A stretch of 46,686 bases of DNA, from assembly GCA_024227235.1 (NCBI GenBank), contig JAAEKY010000769.1, positions 1 through 46,686 on the forward strand, in the 5' to 3' direction. Source of the stretch: Desulfobacteraceae bacterium. Its GTDB lineage: Bacteria; Desulfobacterota; Desulfobacteria; Desulfobacterales; Desulfobacteraceae. The notes under the pieces are model-generated. The model saw only the letters and a list, made by a program, of their open reading frames with translations, did not search any database and was not told where the DNA came from. Made by a program: the position numbers and the translations under genes. Within the stretch, counting starts at the first letter, position 1. Every line of letters starts with the position of its first letter. Shown here one piece after another: positions 1 to 8,824 of this stretch.

Positions 1-65
1 GTGAATTTGTTGAAAAAGTTGAAGCAGAAGTTGGCGAATTGTTGATCGTTCATGAAAAAGAATAA
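1..65 (+). CDS. C-terminal tail of an upstream gene (partial)
   Basis: An open frame starting at base 3 runs to a TAA at 63-65 and encodes about 20 residues, acidic and ending in HEKE. Only 23 bases separate it from the aminotransferase start, so it is probably the preceding gene of the same operon. Too little is present to name a family. Confidence 0.5.
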   Translation, partial: EFVEKVEAEVGELLIVHEKE

Positions 66-88
66 TTAAATATAAGAGGGATAACGCC

Positions 89-1444
89 ATGCCTGGAACA
101 CAAATAGATATAGAAGCACAGATTGAAAAGAAAATTGCAGATGCTTACAGGGAAAAGTTTCCCATATCAAAAGAGCGTCATGAAAAACTGATCAATTATA
201 TTCCCGGTGGTGCAACCAGAAGCTTAAGTTATTTTAAACCCTATCCCATTCATATTGATTATGGACAAGGGGCCTATGTCTATACGCACGAAGGGCATAA
301 GCTCCTTGATGTCACCAATGCCTATGGCGCTATTGTCCATGGGCATGGCGATCCGGATATTGCCAAAGCAGTCCAGGAAGGGATTGCAAAAGGATCTCAG
401 TATTCTACGCCTACTGACGGGCAGTATAAACTGGCAAAACTTTTGTGTGAAAGAGTGCCGGGATTTGACAGGGTCAGGTTTTTGAATTCCGGAACTGAAT
501 CAACTATGTTTGCCATGAGAACAGCAAGAGCATACACAGGAAAAGACAAAATTATTAAAATGACGGGTGGATTCCATGGGACTCATGATAGTGTCGCAGC
601 GTCTACCAAAAAGAATGTAATTACGGCAGGTATCCCCAAAGGCATGACCGAGGATATGCTGGAAGTACCTTTTAATGATTTTGAGGCTTTAGAAAAAGCA
701 GTGACTGACAATGCCTCTGAATTGGCTGCCATCATCATGGAGCCTTTTTTAGGTGCTGGTGGAGTTGTATTGCCTAAAGAAGGGTATCTTGAGCATGCCA
801 GGAAACTGACATCTGATAATAATGTTTTATTGATTTTTGATGAGATTTTTTCTTTCAGAGTCAATACAGGTGGATGCCAGAAACTTTATAATGTAACACC
901 GGATCTAACTACTGTTGGAAAAGTGGTGGGTGGAGGACTTCCCATTGGTGTGTTTGGTGGTAAAGAAGAGATTATGAATATCTTCTGCCATGAAAACTCT
1001 GCAACGCCACTATATCATTCTGGAACATTTAATGGCTATGAAACGCTCATGCAGGCAGGATATGCAGCATTGTCCAAATATGATGAAGCAGCTGTCGCTA
1101 AAATTAATGCCTTAGGGGAACAATTTCAGAAAGGGTTGTTGGCAAGTTTCAAGTCCAATGGATTGAATATACAGTCCAATCAGATTGGATCATTAATAAA
1201 TATGCATTTTTATAATGAGCCCATCACAACAGCGGAGCAGGTGTTGAAATCAGAGGAGAAACTCCACGGGTTGATGCATTTGTCCTTGCTGAATAAAGGT
1301 GTATTTACCATACCAAGGGGGTTATTTATTTTGTCGTTGGCTATAACAACACAAGAAATTGATTTCCTGGTAGAAAAAATAGATGAGACATTAAAAGAAT
1401 TGTTGCCATTAATTGAAGAAAAATATAACCATTTACTTTTATAA
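89..1444 (+). CDS. class III PLP aminotransferase, beta-amino acid aminotransferase-like
   Basis: A 451-residue fold-type I PLP enzyme. Seen: cofactor phosphate-binding NSGTE at 133-137, FDE with the pyridine-binding Asp at 251, and the Schiff-base lysine K278 in LTTVGKVVGGG. These are shared with glutamate-1-semialdehyde aminomutase (HemL). The ends match, from memory, the beta-phenylalanine aminotransferase branch of this subgroup: an early Arg in TRSLSYF (R44) and a C-terminal IPRGLFILSL (R410), the two positions that hold the substrate carboxylate in that branch. It probably moves an amino group from a beta-amino acid to a 2-oxo acid, giving a beta-keto acid. It is followed by an Lrp regulator and a beta-keto acid cleavage enzyme, which supports a catabolic role over tetrapyrrole synthesis. 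An AGAGGG ribosome site precedes the ATG. Family confidence is high; the substrate is inference. Confidence 0.85.
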   Translation: MPGTQIDIEAQIEKKIADAYREKFPISKERHEKLINYIPGGATRSLSYFKPYPIHIDYGQGAYVYTHEGHKLLDVTNAYGAIVHGHGDPDIAKAVQEGIAKGSQYSTPTDGQYKLAKLLCERVPGFDRVRFLNSGTESTMFAMRTARAYTGKDKIIKMTGGFHGTHDSVAASTKKNVITAGIPKGMTEDMLEVPFNDFEALEKAVTDNASELAAIIMEPFLGAGGVVLPKEGYLEHARKLTSDNNVLLIFDEIFSFRVNTGGCQKLYNVTPDLTTVGKVVGGGLPIGVFGGKEEIMNIFCHENSATPLYHSGTFNGYETLMQAGYAALSKYDEAAVAKINALGEQFQKGLLASFKSNGLNIQSNQIGSLINMHFYNEPITTAEQVLKSEEKLHGLMHLSLLNKGVFTIPRGLFILSLAITTQEIDFLVEKIDETLKELLPLIEEKYNHLLL

Positions 1445-1480
1445 TAGGTTATAAAATAATTCCTTCAGAAAAGGAAATGA

Positions 1481-1963
1481 ATGGTTCTAGATAAAATTGA
1501 TAAGCTGATTTTAAATACGCTTCAAGAATATGGAAAAACAACCAATTCTAAGTTGTCTAAAATGGTTGGGATTTCGGCTCCTGCAACTCTTGAAAGGGTT
1601 AAAAGATTAGAATTGGCAGGAGTGATTTCTCATTTTACAGCTGTCATTGATCCTGAAAAGATCGGGTTTTCAATTACAGGTTTGGTCAGCATCAGTTTGA
1701 GTTTGAGCAGTCTTTCGTCTGTGGCTGCCATAAAAGAAAAATTTACTGAGCTTGATGAAGTAGTTGAATGTTATCAAATAGCCGGTGCCCATGATTTTTT
1801 TTTAAAGGTTGTTGCCAAAGATATTAAAGCTTACGGGGGGTTTATGAATAAAAAACTTACCCAGATAGAAGGTATACAGGTCATTAAATCTTCTTTTGTA
1901 ATAGATAATGTTAAAGAAAAGAAGATGTTTGTTCTTAATCCGAATGAGGAGTACAAGGTTTAA
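1481..1963 (+). CDS. Lrp/AsnC-family transcriptional regulator
   Basis: A 160-residue protein with the family layout: N-terminal winged helix-turn-helix (about 1-60, with LDKIDKLILNTLQEYGK and SAPATLERVKRLELAGVI) and a C-terminal RAM/ACT-like effector domain (about 65-150, containing YQIAGAHDFFLKVVAKD). Such proteins sense amino acids and form octameric DNA-binding assemblies. It sits inside the operon, 36 bases after the aminotransferase and 39 bases before the BKACE gene, with AAGGA five bases upstream of ATG. The likely role is substrate-responsive control of this operon; no binding site was identified. Confidence 0.9.
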   Translation: MVLDKIDKLILNTLQEYGKTTNSKLSKMVGISAPATLERVKRLELAGVISHFTAVIDPEKIGFSITGLVSISLSLSSLSSVAAIKEKFTELDEVVECYQIAGAHDFFLKVVAKDIKAYGGFMNKKLTQIEGIQVIKSSFVIDNVKEKKMFVLNPNEEYKV

Positions 1964-2002
1964 GATCACATAATAACGGTTTTTAACAGGAGAATTAAGA
2001 AA

Positions 2003-2938
2003 ATGGATAATAAACTAATCATCACAGCAGCCATCACAGGGTCTGTTCATATTCCAACCATGAGTGATTACCTCCCCATAACTCCTGATGAGATTGTGGA
2101 AGATGCAGTAAAAGCTCATGAAGCAGGTGCTGCCATCGCTCATATTCATGTAAGAAATCCTGAAAATGGACTACCGGTATCAGACCCGGAACTTTTTATG
2201 GAAGTCCATAAAAAAATCAAGGCCAGATGTAATATGGTACTGCTTCCCACCACTGGTGGGGGAATGAATCAAACCACTGAAGAGAAACTGATTCCTATTA
2301 AAAAGCTTCGACCGGAAATGTGTTCTTTTGATCCGGCACCATTTAATTTTGGGATTTTTCAAATTGCTGGCCGGTTTAAAGAATATAAACATGATTGGGA
2401 AAAAGAATATCTTGACCTATGCAAAAATGTAACGTTCAGACCCACATTCAGGGATGATGAAATATATGGAGAAACTTTTCTAGAAATAGATACAAAACCT
2501 GAAATTGAAATTTATGAGTTGGGTCATGTGTCCTATGTTAAATGGTTACTGGAAGAAAATCTTTTAAAACCGCCGGTTCATTTACAATTTGTTTTTGGAC
2601 CAATGGTCGGTTGGATGACGCCTTCAGTAAAACATCTGGTATTGATTCATGATGAGGCAAAAGAAGTCCTTGGCGAAGGTAATTTTACCTGGTCAACAGC
2701 TGCTGGAGGAAGATTTCAGATACCGATTACAACAACTGCTATAGCCCTGGGAGCTCAAAATGTAAGAGTTGGACTTGAGGATTCAATTTATGCGGGTAAG
2801 GGTATCATGGCCAAAGCCAGTGCAGATCAGGTTGGAATGATTAAAAGAATAGCCAAAGAAATGAGCCTTGAACCTGCAACCTCTGATGAGGCAAGACAGA
2901 TTCTTGGACTAAAAGGTTTAGATAAAGTGAATTTTTAG
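2003..2938 (+). CDS. beta-keto acid cleavage enzyme (BKACE, DUF849 family)
   Basis: A 311-residue TIM-barrel enzyme of the family typified by 3-keto-5-aminohexanoate cleavage enzyme (Kce). It condenses a beta-keto acid with acetyl-CoA to give acetoacetate and a new acyl-CoA. Seen: metal-binding AHIHVR with H47 and H49, and VRVGLEDS with E259, matching the zinc ligands of Kce; also AAITGSVHIPTMS at the N-terminus and PTTGGG near 83-87. It is longer than Kce (about 275 residues); extra sequence lies roughly at 108-165. A GGAG site precedes the ATG. It follows the aminotransferase that could make its beta-keto acid substrate. Family is sure; which beta-keto acid is used cannot be read from the sequence. 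Confidence 0.92.
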   Translation: MDNKLIITAAITGSVHIPTMSDYLPITPDEIVEDAVKAHEAGAAIAHIHVRNPENGLPVSDPELFMEVHKKIKARCNMVLLPTTGGGMNQTTEEKLIPIKKLRPEMCSFDPAPFNFGIFQIAGRFKEYKHDWEKEYLDLCKNVTFRPTFRDDEIYGETFLEIDTKPEIEIYELGHVSYVKWLLEENLLKPPVHLQFVFGPMVGWMTPSVKHLVLIHDEAKEVLGEGNFTWSTAAGGRFQIPITTTAIALGAQNVRVGLEDSIYAGKGIMAKASADQVGMIKRIAKEMSLEPATSDEARQILGLKGLDKVNF

Positions 2939-3027
2939 TTTTCTTTGGTGTCTAATAGATATACAAATGTTTTTTACAAGGAGAGTATTGGTCTAAAAAT
3001 ATAATATATAAACAAAGGAGGGCATCG

Positions 3028-4608
3028 TTGAATTATTCAGGTTACGCTTCAATTCATGCTCGCCATATTCCTAATAAGGTTTGCTTGATCGAACGAACCC
3101 CTGAAACTGGGGAAAGACGATCTTTTACCTGGAAGGAATTTAATGACGAGATTAATCGAACAGCGAATTATTTGGCAAAAGAACTGGGGGTTAAGCATGG
3201 AGATTTTGTCATGCACCTTCAGAAAGATTCATTGGAATGGCTAGTTACATATTTTGCCATTATACGCTTAGGCGCCGTGGTTGTACCACTAAATTTCAGG
3301 TTTGAAACTTCTGATGTCCTCTATGCAGCAGAAGTCTCTGATCCGGATGTTTTTATTCTTGGTACTGAATTTCTAGGTGTTGTCCAGCCTGCACAAAAAG
3401 ATCTTAAAACAATTAAAAAATATATCTGTGTGGGTGATGAAGTCCCTGATGATATGATTTCATTTAATGAAATTAAAGAATATCAAGATACATCAGACGC
3501 GCTTGTGGACGTAGAAAAAGAACACAGCCTTGCCATGATGTTCACCTCAGGCACAACAGGAAAGCCCAAACCTGTTCTTCATACCCATTATTCTCTTAAC
3601 AATACTGCTGTTGGTAACGGAATGTCTTATTTCGTTCAAAAGGATGATAATTATTTATTCTTTTTACCCTTATACCATAGTGGCACCATGTTTTTGTGGG
3701 CACCTTTTTATGCAACAGGCGCTACAGGAACGATCATCAGAGATTTTAGGGACCCTAAATGGATTATAGAAGCTGTTGCCGAAGAAAAGGTTACGGATGT
3801 TCTATTTGTTGTACCCATAGCAATTGCCCTGTTAAATGCCCTGGATAAAGGTACTTTTAAGCTGGATGATTATGATTTGTCTTCATGGAAATATATGGAA
3901 ATAGGCGCACAGCCAGTTCCGTTTGATATTATGAAACTCCTTGTAGAAAAATTGCCGTGTAAAGTATCCAATATATATGGCATCACCGAAGGTGGTGGTG
4001 GCGGCTTATTCAACTTGTACCCCGAAGATGTGCTTGAACGACCAGGGTCTATTGGTAAACCAACATTTGGCGTTGAAGCAAAGATTGTTGATCCAATTGG
4101 AAAAGAATTGCCTGATGGAGAGGTTGGGGAACTTGTTTTCAGGACAAACAGAATGATGAGAGAATATTATTCAAATCCTGAAAAAACTGAAGAAACCTTA
4201 AAAAATGGTTGGCTTTATACTGGAGATTTATTAAAGAAAGATTCTGACGGGTTTTTCTATATTGTTGATCGAATGAAAGATATGGTAACCAGTGGCGGTG
4301 AGAATATCTTCCCGGTTGAAATTGAAGATGCTCTGATGGATCATCCTGATATTGATGATATTGCATGTATCGGGTTTCCAGATGAAAGACTGGTTGAGAT
4401 TGTTCTTGCAGTCGTTCAGTTAAAAGAAGGAAAAACGCTAACTGAGGAAGAAGTGATCGAATTTGCAAAATCAAAGCTGTCACTTTATAAAGTTCCGCGT
4501 AAGGTTATTTTTGATCAAGTTCCCAGAAATCCTACTGGGAAGTTGATGAAACCCCAGCTTAGGGAAAAATTTACAGGCCGCAAGGAGGCATTTATTAAAT
4601 TAGATTAA
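3028..4608 (+). CDS. AMP-forming acyl-CoA synthetase (class I adenylate-forming)
   Basis: A 526-residue ANL-superfamily ligase. Seen: phosphate-binding MFTSGTTGKPKP at 171-182, YGITEGGGGG (A5 motif), YTGDLLKKDSDGFFYIVDRMKDMVTSGGEN split across the hinge, and the C-terminal catalytic lysine K505 in NPTGKLMK. It forms an acyl-adenylate and then an acyl-CoA. The start is TTG: AAAGGAGG at 3015-3022 is correctly spaced for it. In this operon it could activate the acetoacetate released by the BKACE, or the imported acid itself. Overall form resembles crotonobetaine/medium-chain ligases. Substrate is unknown. Confidence 0.9.
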   Translation: MNYSGYASIHARHIPNKVCLIERTPETGERRSFTWKEFNDEINRTANYLAKELGVKHGDFVMHLQKDSLEWLVTYFAIIRLGAVVVPLNFRFETSDVLYAAEVSDPDVFILGTEFLGVVQPAQKDLKTIKKYICVGDEVPDDMISFNEIKEYQDTSDALVDVEKEHSLAMMFTSGTTGKPKPVLHTHYSLNNTAVGNGMSYFVQKDDNYLFFLPLYHSGTMFLWAPFYATGATGTIIRDFRDPKWIIEAVAEEKVTDVLFVVPIAIALLNALDKGTFKLDDYDLSSWKYMEIGAQPVPFDIMKLLVEKLPCKVSNIYGITEGGGGGLFNLYPEDVLERPGSIGKPTFGVEAKIVDPIGKELPDGEVGELVFRTNRMMREYYSNPEKTEETLKNGWLYTGDLLKKDSDGFFYIVDRMKDMVTSGGENIFPVEIEDALMDHPDIDDIACIGFPDERLVEIVLAVVQLKEGKTLTEEEVIEFAKSKLSLYKVPRKVIFDQVPRNPTGKLMKPQLREKFTGRKEAFIKLD

Positions 4609-4778
4609 AAAAAGTTTTCTGTTGAACTTGACTTCTTGTTGAACTATGACATACGCTACATAACGATCGATTTATAGCTGTGCTGTTTTAAGATAATTAT
4701 TAATTTTGCCGTGTTAATAGAGATTGCTGATAAAGAATCTCGTTATGAATATAATTTATAATCTTAGGAGGGTGTCCC

Positions 4779-5801
4779 ATGAAAAAATGTAAAGTTGCTT
4801 TAATTGTAATCAGTATTTATTTGTTAGCATCAGTGCTTTCATCAGGGTTAATGGCTAAGCAGTTAAACTTTTCTTCTTGGCTGCCTCCGGGACATCCCAT
4901 CGTTGCGGATATGATGGTCCCTTGGATGGAAAATGTTAAAAAAGCAACAGATGGAAGAGTTGATATCAAGCTTCTGGCAAAAGGACTGGGCCATCCAAAA
5001 GCTTACTTTGACATTGTAAAAAACGGTATGGCTGATGCTGGCTATACATGTAACGCGTATTCACCGGGTCGATTTAAACTGTCCGAAGGTGTGGAACTCC
5101 CCTTCTTAGGAAACAGTGCAGAGGCAAATAGTGTCGCTTATTGGAGAACCTATAAAAAATATTTTGAAAAAGGCAATGAATATAAAGGCGTAAAACTTCT
5201 TGGCCTTATGACCCATGGTCCAGGTCAGATTCATAATTCGAAAAAAGTAGCCCAGTCTATGGCTGACCTTAAAGGTATGAAGTTTAGGGTGCCCGGTGGA
5301 ATTGCAGCACAAGTTGCCAAATCCTTAGGCATTGTTGGAATTCAAAAACCAGCCAGCCAGGCGTATGAGCTTCTTTCCCGTGGCGTTGCAGATGGCGTTG
5401 TTCTTCCGCTGGAATCAATTAAATCTTTTAAAATTATCAAGGTGGTTCCATACACCACACTGGTACCTGATGGACTTTACAATGTTTCTTTTTATCTGGT
5501 TATGAATAAAAAAACTTTTTCTCGTTTTTCTGCAGCTGATCAAAAAGCGGTTATGGCAGAATCTGGTGAAGCATTTGCAAGACTTGCAGGTAAAGCATGG
5601 GATGCAGCAGATCAAGTCGGTCTATCAGCCATGAAAGCAAACGGCAACAAGATTGAAACTGCCACTCCTGCATTCATCGCGCAGATTAAAAAAGCCACCC
5701 AACATTTAGAGGAAAACTGGATAAAACAAGCTAATGCTAAGGGTGTAGATGGTGCAGCCGCATTAGAATTTTTTAGATTTAATGTAAAACACAGTAAATA
5801 A
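4779..5801 (+). CDS. dctP: TRAP transporter substrate-binding protein (DctP family)
   Basis: A 340-residue periplasmic binding protein with a Sec signal peptide (MKKCKVALIVISIYLLASVL, cleavage probably after about residue 25). The mature part has the DctP features: SWLPPGHPIVADMMVPWMENV at the start, LKGMKFRVPGG near 165-175, the conserved Arg (R170) that usually binds a substrate carboxylate, and the ADGVVLPLES segment. It captures an organic acid for the DctQM pair downstream. AGGAGGG lies 6-7 bases before the ATG. A 170-base gap separates it from the ligase, so it may have its own promoter, but strand and content tie it to the catabolic genes. Confidence 0.92.
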   Translation: MKKCKVALIVISIYLLASVLSSGLMAKQLNFSSWLPPGHPIVADMMVPWMENVKKATDGRVDIKLLAKGLGHPKAYFDIVKNGMADAGYTCNAYSPGRFKLSEGVELPFLGNSAEANSVAYWRTYKKYFEKGNEYKGVKLLGLMTHGPGQIHNSKKVAQSMADLKGMKFRVPGGIAAQVAKSLGIVGIQKPASQAYELLSRGVADGVVLPLESIKSFKIIKVVPYTTLVPDGLYNVSFYLVMNKKTFSRFSAADQKAVMAESGEAFARLAGKAWDAADQVGLSAMKANGNKIETATPAFIAQIKKATQHLEENWIKQANAKGVDGAAALEFFRFNVKHSK

Positions 5802-5807
5802 TAGACA

Positions 5808-6320
5808 ATGATAGAATCTGAAAAAAATAACACTCAAGTCGGTGCATGGAATTTATGTTTAAATTTTTTGCACCGGCTTTTCGAACCTTGTGTATCAATT
5901 GCATTGTTTTTCATGATGGCGTTAACCTTTGTTGACGTCATCAGCCGGTATCTCTTCAATTCACCAATTGTAGGCGCACTTGAATTGACCGAGTTTTCAA
6001 TGGCAATTGTGATATTTTTGGGTCTGGTTCTTCTTACCGCTCAAGAAGGCCATGTGACAGTTGATCTTTTAGATAGCTTTATACCTGAAAAAATTAAAGC
6101 AATTCAAAAGGTTATCATTAACCTGATTAATTTAGTTATTATGGTTGTTATCAGCTGGCAGCTGTGGATAAAAGCAGAAGATGCTGCCGAATATGGAGAT
6201 AGAACGGAGTATTTGTTTATGCCGCTGTCGCCATTGATATATTTCATGTCAATCATGGTCGGTATTTCAGGCCTAATTTTGTTTTTTATTATGATCAATT
6301 CGCTAAAAATGGAAAAATAA
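5808..6320 (+). CDS. dctQ: TRAP transporter small permease (DctQ family)
   Basis: A 170-residue membrane protein with four predicted helices (about 25-45, 55-75, 100-120, 140-160). DctQ signatures are visible: FVDVISRYLFNSPIVGALELTEFSMAIVIFLG and the loop QEGHVTVDLL. It pairs with DctM in the inner membrane to drive substrate uptake using an ion gradient. It starts six bases after dctP with no good ribosome site, so translation is probably coupled. Confidence 0.92.
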   Translation: MIESEKNNTQVGAWNLCLNFLHRLFEPCVSIALFFMMALTFVDVISRYLFNSPIVGALELTEFSMAIVIFLGLVLLTAQEGHVTVDLLDSFIPEKIKAIQKVIINLINLVIMVVISWQLWIKAEDAAEYGDRTEYLFMPLSPLIYFMSIMVGISGLILFFIMINSLKMEK

Positions 6321-6324
6321 ATTA

Positions 6325-7617
6325 ATGGAAGCATCGCTTATAGGATTTGCATTTCTTCTCATTTTTATTCTTGCAAAAGTGCCCATTCCCATGGCCATGG
6401 CCGTGGTTGGATTTGTAGGATTCGGAGAGGCTATTAACTACCACGCTTCTTTAGCCATGGTTGCTCAGGTCGCCTCTGAAGAGGGAATGAATTATGGGTT
6501 GTCCGTCGTACCACTTTTTATTTTAATGGGTAATTTCGTCACCCAGTCAGGACTTTCCCATGAGCTTTATAAGTCTTCATATGCCTTTTTGGGGCATAAG
6601 AAGGGTGGACTTGCCATGGCAACCATCGTAGCATGCGGCGGGTTCAGTGCGGTTTGCGGAAGTTCTCTTGCAACCGCGGCAACCATGAGCAAGGTCGCCA
6701 TGCCCTCAATGAGAAAGTTCGGCTATGCAGACAGTCTGGCAACAGGGTCTATTGCAGCAGGGGGAACTTTAGGTATCCTCATTCCTCCCAGTGTGATTTT
6801 AGTCATTTACGGACTTATGACTGAAACTGATATTGGACAGCTGTTTGCTGCAGGCGTTTTACCAGGCCTTCTAGGAGTTTTCTGCTACTTATGCGCTGTC
6901 GCTGCGGCAACGAAAATTAACCCGAAAATTGGTCCCAGAGGGGAAAAGGTTTCCTGGGCTGAAAGATTCAAAAGTCTCAAAGGGGTTTGGGGCGTGTTAC
7001 TGCTATTTTTTATTGTAATGGGCGGTATTTACGCAGGAATTTTTACACCCACCGAAGCTGCCGGCATTGGGGCGACGGGCGCATTCTTTTTTACTTTATT
7101 TCGTAAAAAACTTACCTGGGGAATATTAAAGAAAGTTTTAGTTGATTCTGCCAGTACAACCGCCATGATCTTTTTTCTGTTGATTGGCTCAATGATTTTT
7201 GCCAACTTTGTAAATGTAGTGGGAATGCCGGATGCACTCGCTGATTTTGTATTGGGGTGGGATGTTTCACCTTTTGTTGTCATTCTTATTTTGATGCTTG
7301 TTTATGTCCTTTTGGGATGTATTTTGGAAAGCATGTCAATGATTGTATTAACCGTTCCTGTTTTTTATCCCATGATACAGGCACTGGGTTTTGATCTTAT
7401 CTGGTTCGGCATTGTAGTCGTTGTTGTTACTGAAATCAGTTTGATTACTCCTCCGGTTGGATTGAATGTATTTGTCCTAAAGGCTGTTTTACCTGATGTG
7501 AAAGTCAGCACGATCTTTAAAGGGGTAACACCTTTTTGGATAGCTGACATTATTCGGTTAACGCTTATTGTAACGTTTCCGCCAATTTCACTTTTTCTTG
7601 CGAATATGATGGTCTAA
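6325..7617 (+). CDS. dctM: TRAP transporter large permease (DctM family)
   Basis: A 430-residue polytopic membrane protein, the channel subunit of the TRAP system, with about 12 hydrophobic segments. Family motifs seen: PIPMAMAVVGFVG near the start, VPLFILMGNFV (about 61-71), CGGFSAVCGSSLATAATMSKVAMPSM (about 104-129), GTLGILIPPSVILVIYG (about 147-163) and, near the end, SLITPPVGLNVFVLKAV. It begins four bases after dctQ and ends the operon; hairpins follow from base 7733. Confidence 0.95.
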   Translation: MEASLIGFAFLLIFILAKVPIPMAMAVVGFVGFGEAINYHASLAMVAQVASEEGMNYGLSVVPLFILMGNFVTQSGLSHELYKSSYAFLGHKKGGLAMATIVACGGFSAVCGSSLATAATMSKVAMPSMRKFGYADSLATGSIAAGGTLGILIPPSVILVIYGLMTETDIGQLFAAGVLPGLLGVFCYLCAVAAATKINPKIGPRGEKVSWAERFKSLKGVWGVLLLFFIVMGGIYAGIFTPTEAAGIGATGAFFFTLFRKKLTWGILKKVLVDSASTTAMIFFLLIGSMIFANFVNVVGMPDALADFVLGWDVSPFVVILILMLVYVLLGCILESMSMIVLTVPVFYPMIQALGFDLIWFGIVVVVVTEISLITPPVGLNVFVLKAVLPDVKVSTIFKGVTPFWIADIIRLTLIVTFPPISLFLANMMV

Positions 7618-7732
7618 GGAGAACGAATTAAATAAACTATGAATTTTTGTTTTTATAAAAAAGCTGTACTCATTTTGTTCAGGTCTTTTGAGGAAAATAA
7701 AATCGAAAGTTTATGCCAATAGTCTGAAAATC

Positions 7733-7780
7733 GAAGCCGGAATTTAAAAAGCTTGACCGCGTTGAATTCCGGCTTCTTAA
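7733..7780 (+). terminator. hairpin after the TRAP operon
   Basis: Perfect 12-base inverted repeat: GAAGCCGGAATT at 7733-7744 and its complement at 7765-7776, with a 20-base loop, about 115 bases after dctM. There is no long T run, so this may be a weak terminator or an mRNA-stabilising stem; the next hairpin is a better terminator. Confidence 0.5.
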
Positions 7781-7790
7781 TTAAAAAAAC

Positions 7791-7826
7791 AAAGGGCTCA
7801 GCTAAATATATAGCTAAGCCCTTTTT
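7791..7826 (-). terminator. bidirectional rho-independent terminator
   Basis: AAAGGGCT-C-AGCTA at 7791-7804 pairs with TAGCT-A-AGCCCTTT on the right arm, with one mismatch. The stem is followed by TTTTT on the plus strand and by a T-rich run on the minus strand. It serves both the plus-strand TRAP operon and the minus-strand response regulator that ends at 7851. Confidence 0.8.
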
Positions 7827-7850
7827 AGTTCTTAATAACAGATATGGAGA

Positions 7851-8351
7851 TTAAATATAATAATTTTTATCAAATTTATCCCAAAAGTCCTTGTCATCAT
7901 TTTTCCAATCACTTCCAAAGCGTGTATCAAAAAAATCTCCAAGTTTATCGAATAAAAATTTCCAGGGGGGGGTGCCTTGGTCTTTTGCTGACAACAGTTC
8001 ATTAATTAATGAGTCAAGAGCACTTAAATGCTCTTTAGAAAGATAAGAAATAGCGCCTTTTTTAATGGACTCAACTAATGATTCAGGATTCATAGAATTA
8101 GCTGTCAACATGATAGCAGGAATATTTTTCTTAACGCATTCTTCAAGAAGTTTAATCCCATTGACTCCCATAATATCGAGAATAGCAAGGTCATATTGAG
8201 TCTGAGCGATTTTTTGTGATGCAGTTTCATAATCTTGGGCCACATCGACATTTGCTTGTTCAAGAATTTCTTGAATCGTCTCAATTACATCAGGCTCATC
8301 GTCAACGGCCAGTATATGTTTATCTTTGAGAAAAGAATTCGATTGTGTCAT
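7851..8351 (-). CDS. single-domain response regulator
   Basis: A 166-residue protein with a receiver domain at about 10-120: acidic pair D17/D18, phosphoacceptor D59 in LAILDIMG, T83 and K106. Instead of a DNA-binding or enzymatic output domain it has a tail of about 45 residues rich in Trp, Phe and Asp (WKFLFDKLGDFFDTRFGSDW and on). It probably acts by protein-protein contact in a phosphorelay. No kinase is adjacent. AGGAG precedes the ATG on the minus strand. Confidence 0.85.
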   Translation of the reverse strand: MTQSNSFLKDKHILAVDDEPDVIETIQEILEQANVDVAQDYETASQKIAQTQYDLAILDIMGVNGIKLLEECVKKNIPAIMLTANSMNPESLVESIKKGAISYLSKEHLSALDSLINELLSAKDQGTPPWKFLFDKLGDFFDTRFGSDWKNDDKDFWDKFDKNYYI

Positions 8352-8824
8352 TTACTTTCTCCTTATAAAAAATATATATCAGTATAGTCTCTCATATGAA
8401 AACTTTGTCAATTTTCTGAATTGACACGGAAAAATGAATTGTTTTTTAATTTTTCCTTATTTAAATAAAGTAATCAAAACTACGCCAAAAGTCAACCTAT
8501 TCCAAGTATTTGAGCATAAGTTACTTACAATTTATTTGCATTAAAAAAGGAATGCCATACCCTATTTGCACCTATTAATTTTTTATGACATACGGTTAGC
8601 CCGGATATTTCACGTGTTGAATTTGCTTTAGGAGCAAATTGCAGAACGCGTAGCTATAATCATTTACTGCAAGCGGTCTGTAGCGTAGCAGATGAAGTGA
8701 AGTCAACTTGCCTGAAAGAGGAAACTTAAAATTTTCCGGTGACAACTTGTATTTTGAAATGTAAATTAGTCCAATAATATGTCTGAATTGGATAGCCGTG
8801 TTATTTAAAATTGCTTTTTGGTTG
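8352..8824. other. 470-base intergenic region holding a structured element
   Basis: No convincing gene. It contains CCCGGATATTTCA at 8600-8612, a perfect 8-bp hairpin (AATTTGCT 8620-8627, AGCAAATT 8633-8640, 5-base loop), and an outer pair GTTGA 8616-8620 with TCAAC 8703-8707. The segment CTGTAGCGTAGCAGATGAAG starting at 8678 resembles part of the repeat at about 20000. The rest is AT-rich spacer and presumed promoter DNA for the divergent response regulator. Confidence 0.4.

Noticed and set aside
89..1444. Annotation as glutamate-1-semialdehyde aminomutase (hemL)
   Set aside because: Core motifs match, but the terminal regions fit the beta-amino acid aminotransferase branch and the operon is catabolic with a transporter and a BKACE.
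4620..4644. TGTTGAAC direct repeat 17 bases apart before dctP as an Lrp site
   Set aside because: Only two short copies, no palindrome, and no match to a known Lrp consensus.
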